From Ailurus styani (taxonomy: Eukaryota > Chordata > Mammalia > Carnivora > Ailuridae): a DNA stretch of 64,000 bases. The translations under genes were made by a program, and so were the position numbers. Position 1 is the stretch's first letter. Every line of letters begins with the position of its first letter. Under the pieces are notes generated by a model. It was not told where the DNA came from, made no database searches, and saw only the letters and a program-made list of their open reading frames with translations. Of this stretch, positions 1 to 11,851 are shown piece by piece. The stretch is taken from positions 7,559,442 through 7,623,441 of the forward strand of contig LNAC01000001.1 in NCBI GenBank assembly GCA_002007465.1, in the 5' to 3' direction.

Positions 1-1934
1 GGTACAGAGTAAGAGGCACTGACTTGCCTTCACTGGAATGAGTGAAACCATGTTGGAGAAGCTGGGGTAGAAAGCATGGCATCAGCAGGAGAGAGAATGT
101 GAGTCCTTGGAGCCGGGGGGCCGCCCCGCATCAGCCCCGTGTTCCCACAAGCAGGCCAAGGACGGTGTGTGAGGGGAGGGTACAGCAGGGAGGGCAACCA
201 GGCAGAAATGAAAAAGGGATTTTTGAAAAACAGAAGATGAAGACTCACCGTCTGGGCAAGCAGAAGGCAGGAAAAGGTGTGGGCATTCACAGCCCAGTTC
301 TGTTAAAGAAAGAAGTTATTGGGTGACAGTGAATCACGGTTCTGTCAGGCTGATTGTACCATCTTACCCGCTGCTGTGGATGCTCAGAATCCTCCAAACG
401 AGGTGACTGGAAAAGTGCCACCGTGGTAGGTCTGTGACCTGACTCCATTGGATACAATCTGATGCCATCTATGTTTTTGAAAATATAAAATGTGCGGACA
501 TGTGCTTGAGTAGGCACAGAAAATTTCTGGAAGGCTATTTCAGCAGCTGATAACAAAGGTCTGCCTTGGGGAGCAGGACTCCCAGTTAGGACCACTGGAG
601 AAACTGGGCAGGAAGACTTTCCATGGGAGCTGCGTTTATTATGCTGTTCTAACTCATCTTATCTTGTCTTACTGGTTGTTAATGTGATGTAAGAAAAGAA
701 ATATCCCGTGCTTAAAAAAAAAAAAAAAAAACCTATCTGTAATGCAGAGTCTAGTAAAATCTATTTGCAGAGGAATTACCGAAGGAAGGAAGGTTAGAAA
801 GAAAGAGAAAGAGGAAAAGAAAGCAAGCGAGCCAACCTTCTCCTGGCGCTTGTTCAAGGCTGGAAGGCAGGCTTCATTCAGGACCGATTGCAGGGGGGTC
901 GGGACACAGCGTGGGGACAAAGACCGGCCTCAACACCGGGCACAGCAGGAAAAAGTGGGGACTTAGAGCCAAGGAGGAGTGCGGGTTAGGGGGTTGGAAA
1001 TTACTGAGAGGACACATCGGGGTGAGCAGGTCGGGGTTTTGACCATCCCGACCTAGCAGGATCCTGGCTGAAGGCGGGCTGGGGGGACCAGACGTCTCCT
1101 GGGGGGGCAGTGGGGGACCAGGAACCCACCACATCGTGAGGCTCATCAGATATCAGAGGGCGGGGAATTTTGGCTAAACCGACTTGGCTGGATTCTTGCT
1201 GAAATGGGGCAATTCAGGGAGGGACATGGTCGTCTACAAGGTGAGACCTAATTGGGAAGAAGGTTTAGGGGGCTCCGGTAAGTTTGGTCAAGGAGTGGCG
1301 CCGAAGTTCCCGTAAGAAGACATGGCACATCCGTATGGAGGGATCCGTGTGAACGGACGCATGACCGTGGACAAACAGGGTTACGGTGACTGGGTGCGTG
1401 TGTGCAAGTGTTTTTATACTGTGTTGAAAAATAAGTCCCTACCAATCTAGAAAGATACATCTCATAATTTTTTTTTTTAAATGGTTGGAACGATTGTGGA
1501 ATGGGCAGGAATTTCACGAGGAGCTGTAACGTAAGAGCGACAGATGGTTCTTACTGCCTCAGATGGGGGAGAGAGAGATCGGGAGAAGCGTAACATTTCC
1601 GTGGCCTGTCTTCGCTCTCGTACAGTGTCCAAGCTCACTGGGACAGGTGGAGCAGGGCCGCGCACTCGAGGGGCTGGAAGGAATAGAGAGTACCGGTGGT
1701 GCGTCTGGGGCCAGTGTAGACGTGTCTGAGTCCGAGAGAGCCTGGGTGGCCCTGGCAGGGGTGGGGGTGTGAGAGGATACAAGGAAGTGGCCCATCTGCA
1801 AGGGAACAAAGACAAATGGCAGGGTCCTGATGCACAAGACGAGGTCGTGTGATTGCACGTGGATTGTCATTGTCACCCAAGGAGCGTAATTTCCCATTCC
1901 AGGTGGTAAAAATATCCATTTATTTTATTCACAG
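1..1934 (+). other. CHST15: CHST15 intron (partial, upstream side runs off the window)
   Basis: This is non-coding sequence upstream of the first visible CHST15 exon. It ends in a normal acceptor: a T-rich tract and CAG at 1932-1934. The intron ends inside a codon, because the next exon begins with the third base of an arginine codon. The only internal marks are an A18 run at 714-731 and a diverged direct repeat of about 130-bp spacing (around 1040-1075 and 1170-1205). No exon was recognised here on either strand. Confidence 0.85.
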
Positions 1935-2091
1935 ATTGTACTCCGACTATCTCTACTTCGCAAGTTCGAATAAATCTGCCGATGACTTCCATGAAAAAGT
2001 GACGGAAGCTCTGCAGCTGTTTGAAAATTGCATGCTCGATTACTCCTTGCGTGCCTGCGTCTACAACAACACGCTCAACAATGCCATGCCT
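1935..2091 (+). CDS. CHST15: CHST15 coding exon, third from last (sulfotransferase domain)
   Basis: CHST15 (GalNAc 4-sulfate 6-O-sulfotransferase) is a Golgi type II membrane enzyme. It moves sulfate from PAPS to C6 of GalNAc-4-sulfate and makes chondroitin sulfate E. This exon encodes 52 residues plus one base of a split codon, starting LYSDYLYF and ending NNAMP. From family knowledge, the serine of LYSDY belongs to the 3'-phosphate-binding motif for PAPS, and the start of that motif would lie in the previous exon, outside the window. Two N-glycosylation sequons are visible (NKS and NNT). The acceptor is CAG at 1932-1934. The donor is GTGCGT at 2092, giving a phase-0 end. The reading frame is intact, with no stop or frameshift. 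A second GT at 2096 could pair with a shifted acceptor and give the same residues, but the chosen pair has better splice signals. Confidence 0.95.
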
Positions 2092-3064
2092 GTGCGTATC
2101 CTGGAAGCCCGGCCCCCTCTGCACAGGCACCTCGGTGTTTGTTATGCAGGCGGCATGGTGGATGGGATGGAGCATAGAAACACAGAGAAGCATTTGAATG
2201 TGCAGATGCCTCTGAGCGGCGGCTGATGCACACACAAATGTGCATGGATGTAGAAACTGGGAAAGGGGTGGGCCCTTTCAGCGGGCACCAGGCTTCCTTC
2301 CCTGCTGATCTCTCCCTGGTACAATACTCTCTCCTCCCTCTGCAGGGAATGAGGGCACATTTAGGAAGATTACCACGTAGTGAGGCTCAGAAAACGCACC
2401 CCGCAATTAGGATGGGCAGACACAGGGACCCAGCTCTCAAACGACCTTAACCGTGTTCTTCAGTGGTGGATTGTTCCGGTGGTTTAACATATTGCCCACC
2501 GGTGACTCCCAGTGTTTCTTCCGCAGGGCCTAAATGGAAAAATGTTTTCCCTTGATCTCTCTTTTCTTTTCTCTTGTTCGCCTTCTGGAATATAACTGTA
2601 CGTTCTTGCTTTCTTTTATGCAAAAGAAGCTGCTGGTGGTGAATTCAGCACACTTCGGCTCAGGGTGGTTTTCTACCGCACAGCTCCCGGGTCATGTGAG
2701 TGCGTTTGCAGTAGATTTGTGTAGGGGGAAAGCCTTCCACGGTGAAACCAGTGTTGCCCCCGTCCCGGGGTGTGGTCCCAAGTGCTGCTCTGCCGAGCGC
2801 ATCATATGGTAAGGCAGACAGATGTGCTGGAGGTGGCGGCTGGGAACCCCCTGGGCGTGGGGGGTTTAAGGTCAGGGCGTTTCACTCCCTCTTTCTTGTT
2901 ATCAAGGCCGTCCTGTCTGGAGGGCAGGGTACTAGTTCTGGCAGGATGCACTGGGCAGTGACTTGGATTGAGGCTCTCCTGCTGGAATTTGTAGTTTGTC
3001 AGAGAAGGTGCAGACGAGGGCACAGGTCCGCACAGAGTCTGGCCGGGGGTGTAGGGTAGAGGAG

Positions 3065-3225
3065 TGGCCTGTGAAGTCAGATGGTGCAGTTCCCAGCCTG
3101 GGTGTTTATTAGCTGTGTGACTCTGAACAGTTGTTTTAGCTTCTCGGAGACTCAGTGGCTTCCTCATAAAATGGAGCAATACCACAGCTTTACCAGGCAG
3201 TTGTAAGGATCAGAGCGATAGTTCA
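3065..3225 (+). repeat. MIR-like ancient SINE
   Basis: The segment follows the MIR core pattern: a stretch like TGTGTGACTCTGAACAGTT, then CTCAGTGGCTTCCTCATAAAATGG, then a GTAAGGATCAG-type tail. It is diverged, as expected for an old mammalian repeat. The ends are approximate. Confidence 0.6.
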
Positions 3226-3730
3226 TTCACATGGAGGGGAGAAATAAATAATCCTTTTCTTCCAGCCATCGTAGAGCTGTGGGTTGGGGCCCCGTAAATT
3301 AGACGGACAAAAGACAGGTCCACAAGAGGAAAAAAAAACCCTGCAAGTTGCTGAATGTGTGTGTTGCCAAAGCACTCGTCCCTGATGAGTAACTCAGAGG
3401 GATAGTTAGAACGCGGGCTTCTGTAACGTCTTAACAGGAGAACGATGCGTTTGTGGAGAGGTGACCAGACAAACGGCAAGGACTCTGAGTTCGTAGGGCA
3501 GCACGTCGTGGGAAGGCAGATAAATGTATGAGGGAACTAATGGCTGGTAAGGGCAAGTTTTAGTGAGGTTTGTTATAGCAGATCCTTGGTGCTGTCTGAG
3601 GCTGACAGAAGTCTAGAGCTGTCTCCAGGGATAAACTTTGGTCCATCCTGGTGGAGAGGGGTGAAAGGGCCCCCCTACAAATTTATGCACTGCTTGTAGG
3701 CCAACAGGGCGAGGGCAGAGAGCTTTCCTT

Positions 3731-3929
3731 TTTTTTTTTTTTTTAAAGATTTTATTTATTTATTTGACAGAGAGAGATCACAAGTAGGCAGAGAGGGAGG
3801 CAGAGAGAGAGGAGGAAGCAGGCTCCCCGCTGAGCAGAGAGCCCGATGCGGGCCTCGATCCCAGGACCCCGAGATCATGACCTGAGCCGAAGGCAGAGGC
3901 TTTAACCCACTGAGCCACCCAGGCGCCCC
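3731..3929 (-). mobile_element. CAN-SINE (SINEC), antisense
   Basis: Read on the + strand it runs from poly-T and AAGATTTTATTTATTTATTT, through the GA-rich body, to the inverted head GCCACCCAGGCGCCCC. It is flanked by a 14-bp target-site duplication (3717-3730 and 3930-3943, one mismatch). That marks a fairly young L1-mobilised insertion in the CHST15 intron. Confidence 0.95.
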
Positions 3930-4534
3930 AGAGAGCTTTTCTTATATCTGTGTTTCTTCTCAATTGCCTTCAGCTCAAAATAATCCTTATACCAAAGTGG
4001 TATATTTTGGGCAGCGTATCCCGCCACCCCTCACATGCGTTCATCATCTCGGTGTGTCTGCGCCTGACACCGGGGCTGGGACTGCAGCTGTGGCAGGACA
4101 GACAGGCACGTCCCCGGGTCCCCGCGCAGCTCCAGCCCTAGCAGGGCAAAGTGACACAGAGCCTGGGGTAGGAGCTGTGGCCCCCAGCAGAGGCCACCTG
4201 GGCATAGGGCATCAGGGGGACTTCCTAGGAGAGGTAATGTTTGAGTTGAAGCCCAAGGATGAGTCGTCCGGGGAGGCGGAGATAGATGTGCAGGTGAGGG
4301 GAGCAGGGCGTACAAAGGCCGAGGGGGGAGCCCCGAGGGCGGTAGCTGCAGCCGCCACAGCACGTGGTTGTGTGGGTGGTGGGGTGATGGGAAAAGGGAG
4401 GTGGGAGCCTGCATCACCGGGGACCGGTGAGCCTTGGATGTCTGGACTCATCCTGAGGGAGGCAGGTCCCCAGGTGGGGCTTAAGGACAGGACAGTTGTA
4501 GCAGTTTTGCATTTGAGAAAGACTCCCGGTTGCG

Positions 4535-4738
4535 NNNNNNNNNNNNNNNNNNNNNNNNNNNNNNNNNNNNNNNNNNNNNNNNNNNNNNNNNNNNNNNNNN
4601 NNNNNNNNNNNNNNNNNNNNNNNNNNNNNNNNNNNNNNNNNNNNNNNNNNNNNNNNNNNNNNNNNNNNNNNNNNNNNNNNNNNNNNNNNNNNNNNNNNNN
4701 NNNNNNNNNNNNNNNNNNNNNNNNNNNNNNNNNNNNNN
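4535..4738. other. Assembly gap (204 N)
   Basis: There is a run of 204 undetermined bases inside the CHST15 intron. The right edge starts with an eight-G run followed by G-rich sequence, which suggests a hard-to-sequence GC-rich or G-tract region. Open frames running through the Ns are meaningless. Confidence 0.98.
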
Positions 4739-6144
4739 GGGGGGGGCTGGGGGTAGGAGGGTGGGTTGTCTCCCAGAGACACAGAGGCCAGGGTGGGGGA
4801 GGGATGGGATTTTTGGAAGAGAATTGGTGGCGGAGTCAGGGTGGGAAGGAATGGAGGTTTCTAGAAACAATTAGGAGAAATAGTGGAAAGGCTGTGTAGA
4901 TGGATTGGGTGAGGTGGTGGGATCAAAGGGGAAACCATGTGTTTTCTGGCTGGCGTGCCAAGTACAGTTTTTGCTTCAAAATGGCTCTGGCTCTTAGCTG
5001 TTGCTTTTTATTATGATTATTTATGACCACGAGGGCCATCCGTGCAGGGCCTGCTGGAGAGAAGAGCCACTTTCCAGAGACATTTCCTGAAAATTCATAG
5101 GCGTGGCATGAAATGGGGACTGGCTTCCCTCCCTGAGACTCGATCCGTCGCCCAGGCGTATCCTGGGTGTCCGTTCTATGCTCAGTGCTGGAAGGAACCC
5201 CAGCCAGGGCATGACCTGGGAGGGAGGGAGGGCACGAGGCAGGACAGGCAGAGCTGAGCTGACTCGTCTACCGAGTTTGGTTCGCAGAAGGTGCTGGAAC
5301 CGTCTCTCCCAGAGCTGCGTGGCACGCTTGTCACTTGTCGAGAGACGGAATGGTTCCTCAGAGTCCAGCGATCTGGAACCAAGAGCGGCCCGAAGGGGCT
5401 GCCCGGCCTGGCCCCAGCAAGAAGTGCCGACTGGCAAGTGAAGCCCCCAGTCCACGTGGAATCTCGGTTTTATTACTAATGTATCGTAGAATGTCAAGTA
5501 TGTGGAACCAAGGAGGGAAAAACAACTCAACAAAGTTGTCACGTGAGGGGCAACTGGGAGCTGCGTGTGACTCTTCGCACGGATGCTAGTGGGATGTTAA
5601 CAAGGGGGCTGGACAGGTTGGGGGCACTGAGCTCCGCAGGCCCGGCCATCTTATCTACCGTCGTCGCTGTGTTCCGCGTGGACTGACGGCGAGAAGACTT
5701 GGCTTTGCCACACACAGAGCTGTTGCCATTTATGCGTGTTGCTGTTCTTACTGTCTCTTTCACCCACCGAGGTCTTGCTCTCCCACATCCCAGGCTGTGT
5801 GATACTGGGTTCTTGTCTGCAGGAGATGATTCGGCAGACCCTCCGCAAGGGAGGCGTACATGTGGGCTTTACCTCGGGGCCTTCGAGGAGGAGGCGCTTA
5901 CGCTGGCCGGATTTGGATGGGCAAGGCCAGGCAGGGCCGAGTGGAACCCCTGCCTGGGGGTGTGGCGTATTTCAGGGGCTTTGTGTTGTGTGTCTCTCAG
6001 GGAAGAGGGAACGTCTGACGTAAACCTGGTATAAAGACTGAACGTCCGTGCCGCCGGGCGCTCTGTGCTCCCCAGAGCTGGCCGGGCCTCCAGCCCCCCG
6101 GCGCCTTTGCCGGTGAGGACGATAGGATCTAACTTTTGTTCACT

Positions 6145-6343
6145 TTTTTTTTTAAAAGATTTTATTTATTTATTTGACAGAGAGAGAGAGATCACAAGTA
6201 GGCAGAGAGGCAGGCAGAGAGAGAGGGGGAAGCAGGCTCCCTGCTGAGCAGAGAGCCCGATGCGGGGCTCGATCCCAGGACTCTGAGATCATGACCTGAG
6301 CCGAAGGCAGAGGCTTTAACCCACTGAGCCACCGAGGCACCCC
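6145..6343 (-). mobile_element. CAN-SINE (SINEC), antisense
   Basis: This is a full-length antisense copy with T-rich tail, TTTATTTATTTATTTGACAG and an inverted tRNA-like head. A perfect 13-bp target-site duplication, ACTTTTGTTCACT, lies at 6132-6144 and 6344-6356. Confidence 0.95.
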
Positions 6344-6899
6344 ACTTTTGTTCACTCTTGATGCTGCACCAGGCATTGTCTTGAGCTCTTGTGGTACATC
6401 ATGTTCTGCCCTCCACACTGCCCTGAAATCTGTGTCCATTTTACAGATGAGGACACTGAGGCTCCCAGACATTAACTCTCCTACCCAGAGACTTAGAGCT
6501 GGTAACAGGCCTCGGGTTCGTCCCAGGTCCTGTGGCCTTTCAGACTCATGGCATTTCCACCTTAGCGGGCCAGCTCTCGAGGTCTAAACTGGCTTTTTGC
6601 GCTTAGTCTCAGGTTTTGCTGAGGATGACAAGGAGGTGGCTTAGCAGTCAGAGAGAGATGCCCAGGGGCAGGACGGGTAGACAGGACAGGAGTGGCAGGT
6701 GTCACAGATCACAGATTGGCCTTTACTCTTCAGCCCCTGGCCAGCTCTTGCAGGAAGAGCCGGTGGTTCCAGATGTTGGTTTCTGCAGCAGCTTAGCTCG
6801 GCGCCCCCCTGTGAGGTCCAGGCTCCAGCAGGCCCGGGGCCATGTCGGTGACATAGCAGCACGTTTCCATTGGCCCGAGGGCCACCTGGCATGCCGCGT

Positions 6900-6940
6900 G
6901 CACTCGACTATTTGCAGAATGAATGAATGAATGAACGAGG
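6900..6940 (+). repeat. Short (TGAA)n-like microsatellite
   Basis: GAATGAATGAATGAATGAAC occurs at about 6918-6937. It resembles the tail often left by MIR or L2 elements, but no clear parent element is visible. Confidence 0.6.
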
Positions 6941-9569
6941 AGGTTTCGACACTGGCGGATAGCAGAAGGCCTGGTTGGGGGGCTCCACCTGCACCCCCGA
7001 TCGGGAACGGAGAGGCTCAGTGTGGTGCCTGTCTTGAAGAGCCCTGTACCCCACCCCCCTCCTTGGCTCTGTCCCTGTGTGGGGGAAAAGCCCTGGTGGC
7101 CGGGACCCTGGCGCCAGCTCCTCCTGCTGGTGGGTGCTCCCCGCTGACCTCGGGCCGGCCCCCACCCCTCCCTGGGCTTCCCTTTCTCCATCAAGACTTG
7201 GCTGGGCCAGATCACCGCAGAGGCTTCGCTCAGTGCTGATATTCTGTAATTTTGCATCTATCAGACACTTCCCCTGAACAGCCTTTCTATCCTCATTCCG
7301 TTTTGATTCTCTGGCCTCTGCAGGGGAAAGGGGAAGAAGAAGAATTCTGAGGGGGCCTGGCCAAGGTGTGTCTTAATGGTGCCCAGTTATAGTAGTGATG
7401 CTGCACGAACCAGAAAGTGTCACTCGGGGCCAGAGCTTTCCTGGAGTGTAAGGGGCGGGGCGGGCCCGAGAGGGGGACGTTCAGGGGACTGGGGAGCCTG
7501 CAGCTGTGGGAGCCAGCACACCTCCCTTCCCCTGCAGAGCCCCCTCCCCTGCCGGGGACTTCACCGCCCGTGAGGGTCCTCCCTGCCACAGGAGGGCCTC
7601 GGCCACCAGGTCTTCGTCCTCCTGGGAGCGGTGGTGGGGCCCCTGCCCACGATGGGCACAAGCAGGCCTGCAGAGAAATAGTCTGTCACCTGTGGCCAGG
7701 CCAGGAGTGGGTTCCCGGTGATGCAAGCACCAGCTTCTTTCATTCTAGAAAGTTCTCATGTCCCCAACGCAGGTTCTCAGGAAGAGATGACCCTCATGAG
7801 GCTGCGCCTCCCTGAGGGGGATTGGCCATGAGCCTGAGAGAAAATGGAAATGCTCTGTGAGGCTGATGGCTCCAGGAGACCTTCTCACAATGGTTTCTCT
7901 GTGTTGAAGGCGACACACACAGGACTTCTGAGGCTGGAACATACTCTGTGGCTTTGGCCAGCTTGGGGTCTTCGTTATGGGTTGGCGGACAAGGAAGCGA
8001 CAACCTAGGGGCTGGCGGCACCTAATGAACTTGGGAGACAGCTCACTGTTCTTCCTTCGCATCCTCCCACATGATTAGAAAAATAACGAAATGGGAGAAG
8101 AAGAGCGGGAGAGGGATGGAGTTATTCGGAGCCTGACCGGCCTCGTCAGCAGGGGGTGACGGAGGAGCCCAGGCCCTCAGCTTCAGGAGCTAAGGCTCGG
8201 GGCATTCACCTGGGAGCTGAGCCCAAGCCAGAGCAAGAGCTTGCCCCACTGGACAGTGGGAGGGCACGGCGTGGGGTCAGTTTGCCCTGGTGGCAGCTGA
8301 GGGCCGGCTGCTCGGAGACTGGACGGGAGCCCCAGGGAGGCGGCCGTGACGGCGGGGCCTGACCGGAGGGGCTGGCATGAAGCAAGGCGGAGGCTGCAGA
8401 GGGAAACATCTGGGAAGGTCGCCGAGGCAGAGCAGCCGACAGGAAGTGGAGCAGGGTCCTGAGGACTTGGGGAGGACGGAGAGCAGGAGCAGGAGCGCAG
8501 AAGGGACCTCGGGGTGGAAGGGGAGAGGACTGTTCTCTGCAGCAACTGTCACATTCACGGGAGTGTGTCAAGACGGCTCTCACTCTGACGTGTTTGTGAG
8601 ACCGGGGTCCCCAGAACCACTTCTGGCGTTCAGTCGTGCACTGGAAGGAATCACGGGCACCCTGAAGACTGTGGTGCTCGTGGTTACAGCAGGGAAGGGG
8701 TCCCCGTTAAAACCCGCACAGGAAAGAAGCACATGACCCTCACCGAGCATTGCCAACCAGGGAAGCCCAGCCAAGCCTCGGTGGCCAGACTCTTTCCTGG
8801 GGCGCAGTCAACTACAGCCTTTACTGTCCAGCCCCTGCCGTGGGTCAGACTGATCCTGTGCCGCCCAGAGCCCCTACGGTCACTCATGCTGTTTACTGTC
8901 GGGTGGCCTGATGCCCCAGGCGAGCAAAGAATTTTATCAGGCAGGACATCCTAGGTGACCCAGGGGTCACCTCCCAGGACCCGAGGACAGGGGCCAGACT
9001 TCCCTCTGGGTAAGGTTAATTCTTCAGTTTGCAGTCTTGCCAGTTGGGTGTGAGCAAAGGCACGGGAGCATGGGGACCCCGGACGTGCAGTGACTGCCTA
9101 GAACATGCTGTTCGGCCGTCCACACAGCCTCCCGGTCACGGGGGTTCGGGTCGCCCCAGGAGCTCGGCCGTTCACTCACCGGGCTCGTGCCCGAGGTGTT
9201 TTCGTGGCTGTCGGGTGCGGGTGGAGGAGCAGGAACATCCAGGTCACTGTGCGAAGAACGTTTGCACTGTTCACGCGTGCGGTCTCGGCCTCTTCCTTCC
9301 CCTGAGTCTTCGCTCCGAAATGTGTCCCACTGCTAGCTACGGGATCGGCGTGAGGATCCCACGTGACCCTGCACAGGAACCATTCGCGTGGGGAGCTCAG
9401 AACCCTCCACGAGGACCCAAGAATGCATGGCGTTTAAGACCCGTCCTTTGAAGGCAGCCGTTCACTCGGATAACTCTTTGGGGGTTGGCTCGTACGCGTG
9501 CCGCAGGACTTGGGGAAAAGCGATGGTGAATGACCCTCCAGTAACACCTGCCTCCTCCTTCGGTTCCAG

Positions 9570-9717
9570 GTGAGGCTCCAGGTCGGTCTGTATGCTGTGT
9601 ACCTTCTGGACTGGCTCACTGTCTTTAACAAAGAACAGTTCCTCATTCTTCGCCTGGAAGACCACGCATCCAACGTCAAGTACACCATGCACAGGGTCTT
9701 CCAGTTCCTTAACCTCG
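9570..9717 (+). CDS. CHST15: CHST15 coding exon, penultimate
   Basis: The exon encodes 49 residues plus the first base of a glycine codon, starting VRLQVGLYAVYLLDW and ending FQFLNL. It continues the sulfotransferase fold. The stretch FLILRLEDHASN matches the conserved late segment of the sulfotransferase domain where the chain returns toward the PAPS site (family knowledge). The acceptor is CCAG at 9566-9569 after a CT-rich tract, and the donor is GTAGGA at 9718. The join to 2091 is phase 0 and the join to 11334 is phase 1. Both restore one continuous frame. The exon begins GTGAGG straight after CAG, so the boundary also reads as a near-perfect 5' splice site. No disabling change is seen. 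Confidence 0.95.
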
Positions 9718-11333
9718 GTAGGAACGTCACACGGGAGACTGTGGAATGTCAGGGGCTCCGTGGACCCCGGCCGGCCGAGGTGCTTGCTGAGTCCCGGGCA
9801 GACTCCGTGCACTGGGCCGGGCTGGGCCGAGCTGGGCGGCTAGTTCAGTAGCTGTTTGTCTGATGCAGGGCCTGGTGCTGGGGTGGTGAGGGGTCCCTCA
9901 TTGGGGGGCTCAGTCCAGCAGAGGGAGAGGGGAAAGCCACAGCTCAAGTAATCAAGTACCTGGTAGAATGACGGGGAAGGGTAGCGCCCTTGCTGTAGGT
10001 TCGTACCCATGCCTTGGGGTCCCAGCGGCTGTGGGTTGGAATGGAAGGCTTCATGGAGGGCATGGTCTGTGAGCTGAGCCTTGGGGAGGGGTGAGATGTC
10101 AGCGTGTGGCTGGAGCAGTCCTGTGGAGGCCACAAGGCTTGGAGGAGGGAATGGATAGGTCATCACATCATCCCAGGTTTTGGGGGATCCCTGGAGTCGG
10201 GGCCACATAGTGGAGTGGCATGTCTAAGAAGGTCCACTGCTCCTGGCCATGCCGATGGCCGGTGGGGGTGGGAATGTGGACACAGAATGCTGCCCATGTG
10301 GGCGGGCACCGCGGACCGCTAGTCGAAAGTCTAGAGCAGAGCTCACGTCCCTTCCCAGGACTCCTCCCGCGGCCCCGTCTAACGATCTGGCCCGGGAAGT
10401 CTGTTGATGGAACAGTTCTTGAAGTATGGTTACCCGTCACTGGTCTTGGAACTCTTTTGTCATGGGTGAGCTGGTGACATGAGGGAGTGTGATCACTTTT
10501 CCCTCAAAGGCCCAGACCCATTTTTCTTTGGTTTGGCCACTGGTAGATTCTGTTGCATTGATGAGCATGTCTTTAGTCCCTGAGACAGGAAAGGCCACTT
10601 TTATTATACACATGCCCAGGACACTGGAATAGGGTTTTCTGTGTATAGGCTCAGGATTTTGGCCAAATCCCGAGGGCCTGAACAGTGATCCGGTTGGTAA
10701 AGCCACGGAGAGGCCTGTGGCCTAGAGGGCCTGGGATGGAGGCGGCTGGCTTGTTCCCGGGCCTCTCTCCCCACCGACCCCCTTGCTGCAGGCGGAGGTT
10801 CAGCTCATGGGGTCTCTGGGCACAGGTGGCCTCCCGCCGGCCCCCTAGGGCGCCCTACGGCACGATACACCGGGTGAAATACGGCCCAGCCCCAGGCCCT
10901 TCGCATCAGCAGCGTGAGGCAGAAACGACCCTGGCAGGATTCGGGCAGGCTGGTTAGCCAGAAAATCTAAGCACAGGGACCGTGCCAGGCAGGTCGGACA
11001 GTTATCCAGGGACAGGCTGACGGCCACGAGAGCCAGCCCTTTGTGGCTCTGTGGCCACGGAAGCGGGAGGGGAGGCTCGGGTGAGGCTGCATCCCCCCGG
11101 TTACTGCTGCACGTCCGAGGGCAGGGGTGCAGCCCCAGGCCGGAGAGTCCCTGCTCCTTTGCGAGGGCACGTCTGTGTTCCACGCTCGGTGGCTCCGGGA
11201 TGGGGCCAGCCGAAGAGTTTTCATCTCCCAGCGCTTCGGGGAACTCCTGTCTCAACACGAGGCAGGGCTGGGGTTTTTGCTGGGCCCCTTCCTGCCGCGC
11301 CTCCGGCCTCACGGGGGTGTTTCTGTGTTCCAG
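9718..11333 (+). other. CHST15: CHST15 last intron (1.6 kb)
   Basis: This short intron starts GTAGGA and ends TTTCTGTGTTCCAG. It has no CAN-SINE. The sequence is largely unique and GC-rich toward the 3' end. An 89-codon open frame on the opposite strand (10437-10706) has a protein-like composition, but I recognise nothing in it. Confidence 0.9.
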
Positions 11334-11524
11334 GGCCCTTGGGTGAGAAACAGGAGACCCTGATGACAAAGAGCCCCGCGTCCAACGCGCGGCGCCCCGA
11401 GGACCGGAACCTGGGGCCCATGTGGCCGGTCACCCAGAGGATCCTGCAGGACTTCTATGGGCCCTTCAACACCAGGCTGGTGCAGGTGCTCGCCGACGAG
11501 GCGTTCGCCTGGAGGCAGACCTGA
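11334..11524 (+). CDS. CHST15: CHST15 terminal coding exon and stop
   Basis: The exon supplies the last 63 residues of CHST15, beginning GPLGEKQETLMTKSPASNAR and ending VLADEAFAWRQT before TGA at 11522-11524. The part MTKSPASNARRPEDRNLGPM is a strongly conserved tail block of the enzyme, followed by a helix-like DFYGPFNTRLVQVLADEAF segment typical of Golgi carbohydrate sulfotransferases. The acceptor is CAG at 11331-11333. With the two exons upstream it gives 164 residues, about 29 percent of the roughly 561-residue protein I know for this family. The frame is intact, so this looks like the functional gene and not a pseudogene. Confidence 0.96.
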
Positions 11525-11851
11525 GGGCCGAGCTCCCGCGCCGGCTTGCACGGCGCCCCCGCGGGAGTCTCTGGGGCGGGGGGGCCCTTTCCCTCGCAGC
11601 CTGGAGGAAACCCTGGGATTCACCTTCCCCTCCCGAGGCACGTGTGTAGTGTAAGCATTGGTGGTGTGGTGTGACGCGGCGACCGGCCCTCACGGAGCGC
11701 CTCCGTCCGAGGCCACGGGAGACTCCGACTGGGGAACCCTTCCCTCCTGTACCAGAGCGGCCAGGCTGCAGGGGAGAGGCGGGCGGAGCCGGGCGGGGGC
11801 CATGGCGGGGGCACGGCTGGGGACTGACCACGCTGGGATCCCATTGAGCAC

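Larger units (their letters stand above)
2092..9569 (+). other. CHST15: CHST15 intron (7.5 kb)
   Basis: The intron joins the exons at 1935-2091 and 9570-9717. It starts GTGCGT and ends with a pyrimidine-rich tract and CCAG. It contains two antisense CAN-SINEs, one MIR-like segment and an assembly gap. The rest is unique-looking, moderately GC-rich DNA. Its open frames (for example around 7417-7815 and 8206-8583) show no recognisable protein and no conserved splice structure. Confidence 0.9.

Noticed and set aside
3778..3963. Short proteins such as GAWVAQWVKASAFGSGHD seen several times
   Set aside because: These are translations of the CAN-SINE head on either strand and recur at each SINE copy.
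3964..4899. 311-codon + strand open frame
   Set aside because: It crosses 204 Ns and intronic sequence, so the length is an artefact.
10437..10706. 89-codon minus-strand frame in the last CHST15 intron as a retroviral remnant
   Set aside because: The composition looks protein-like, but I could match no conserved motif, so I do not call it.
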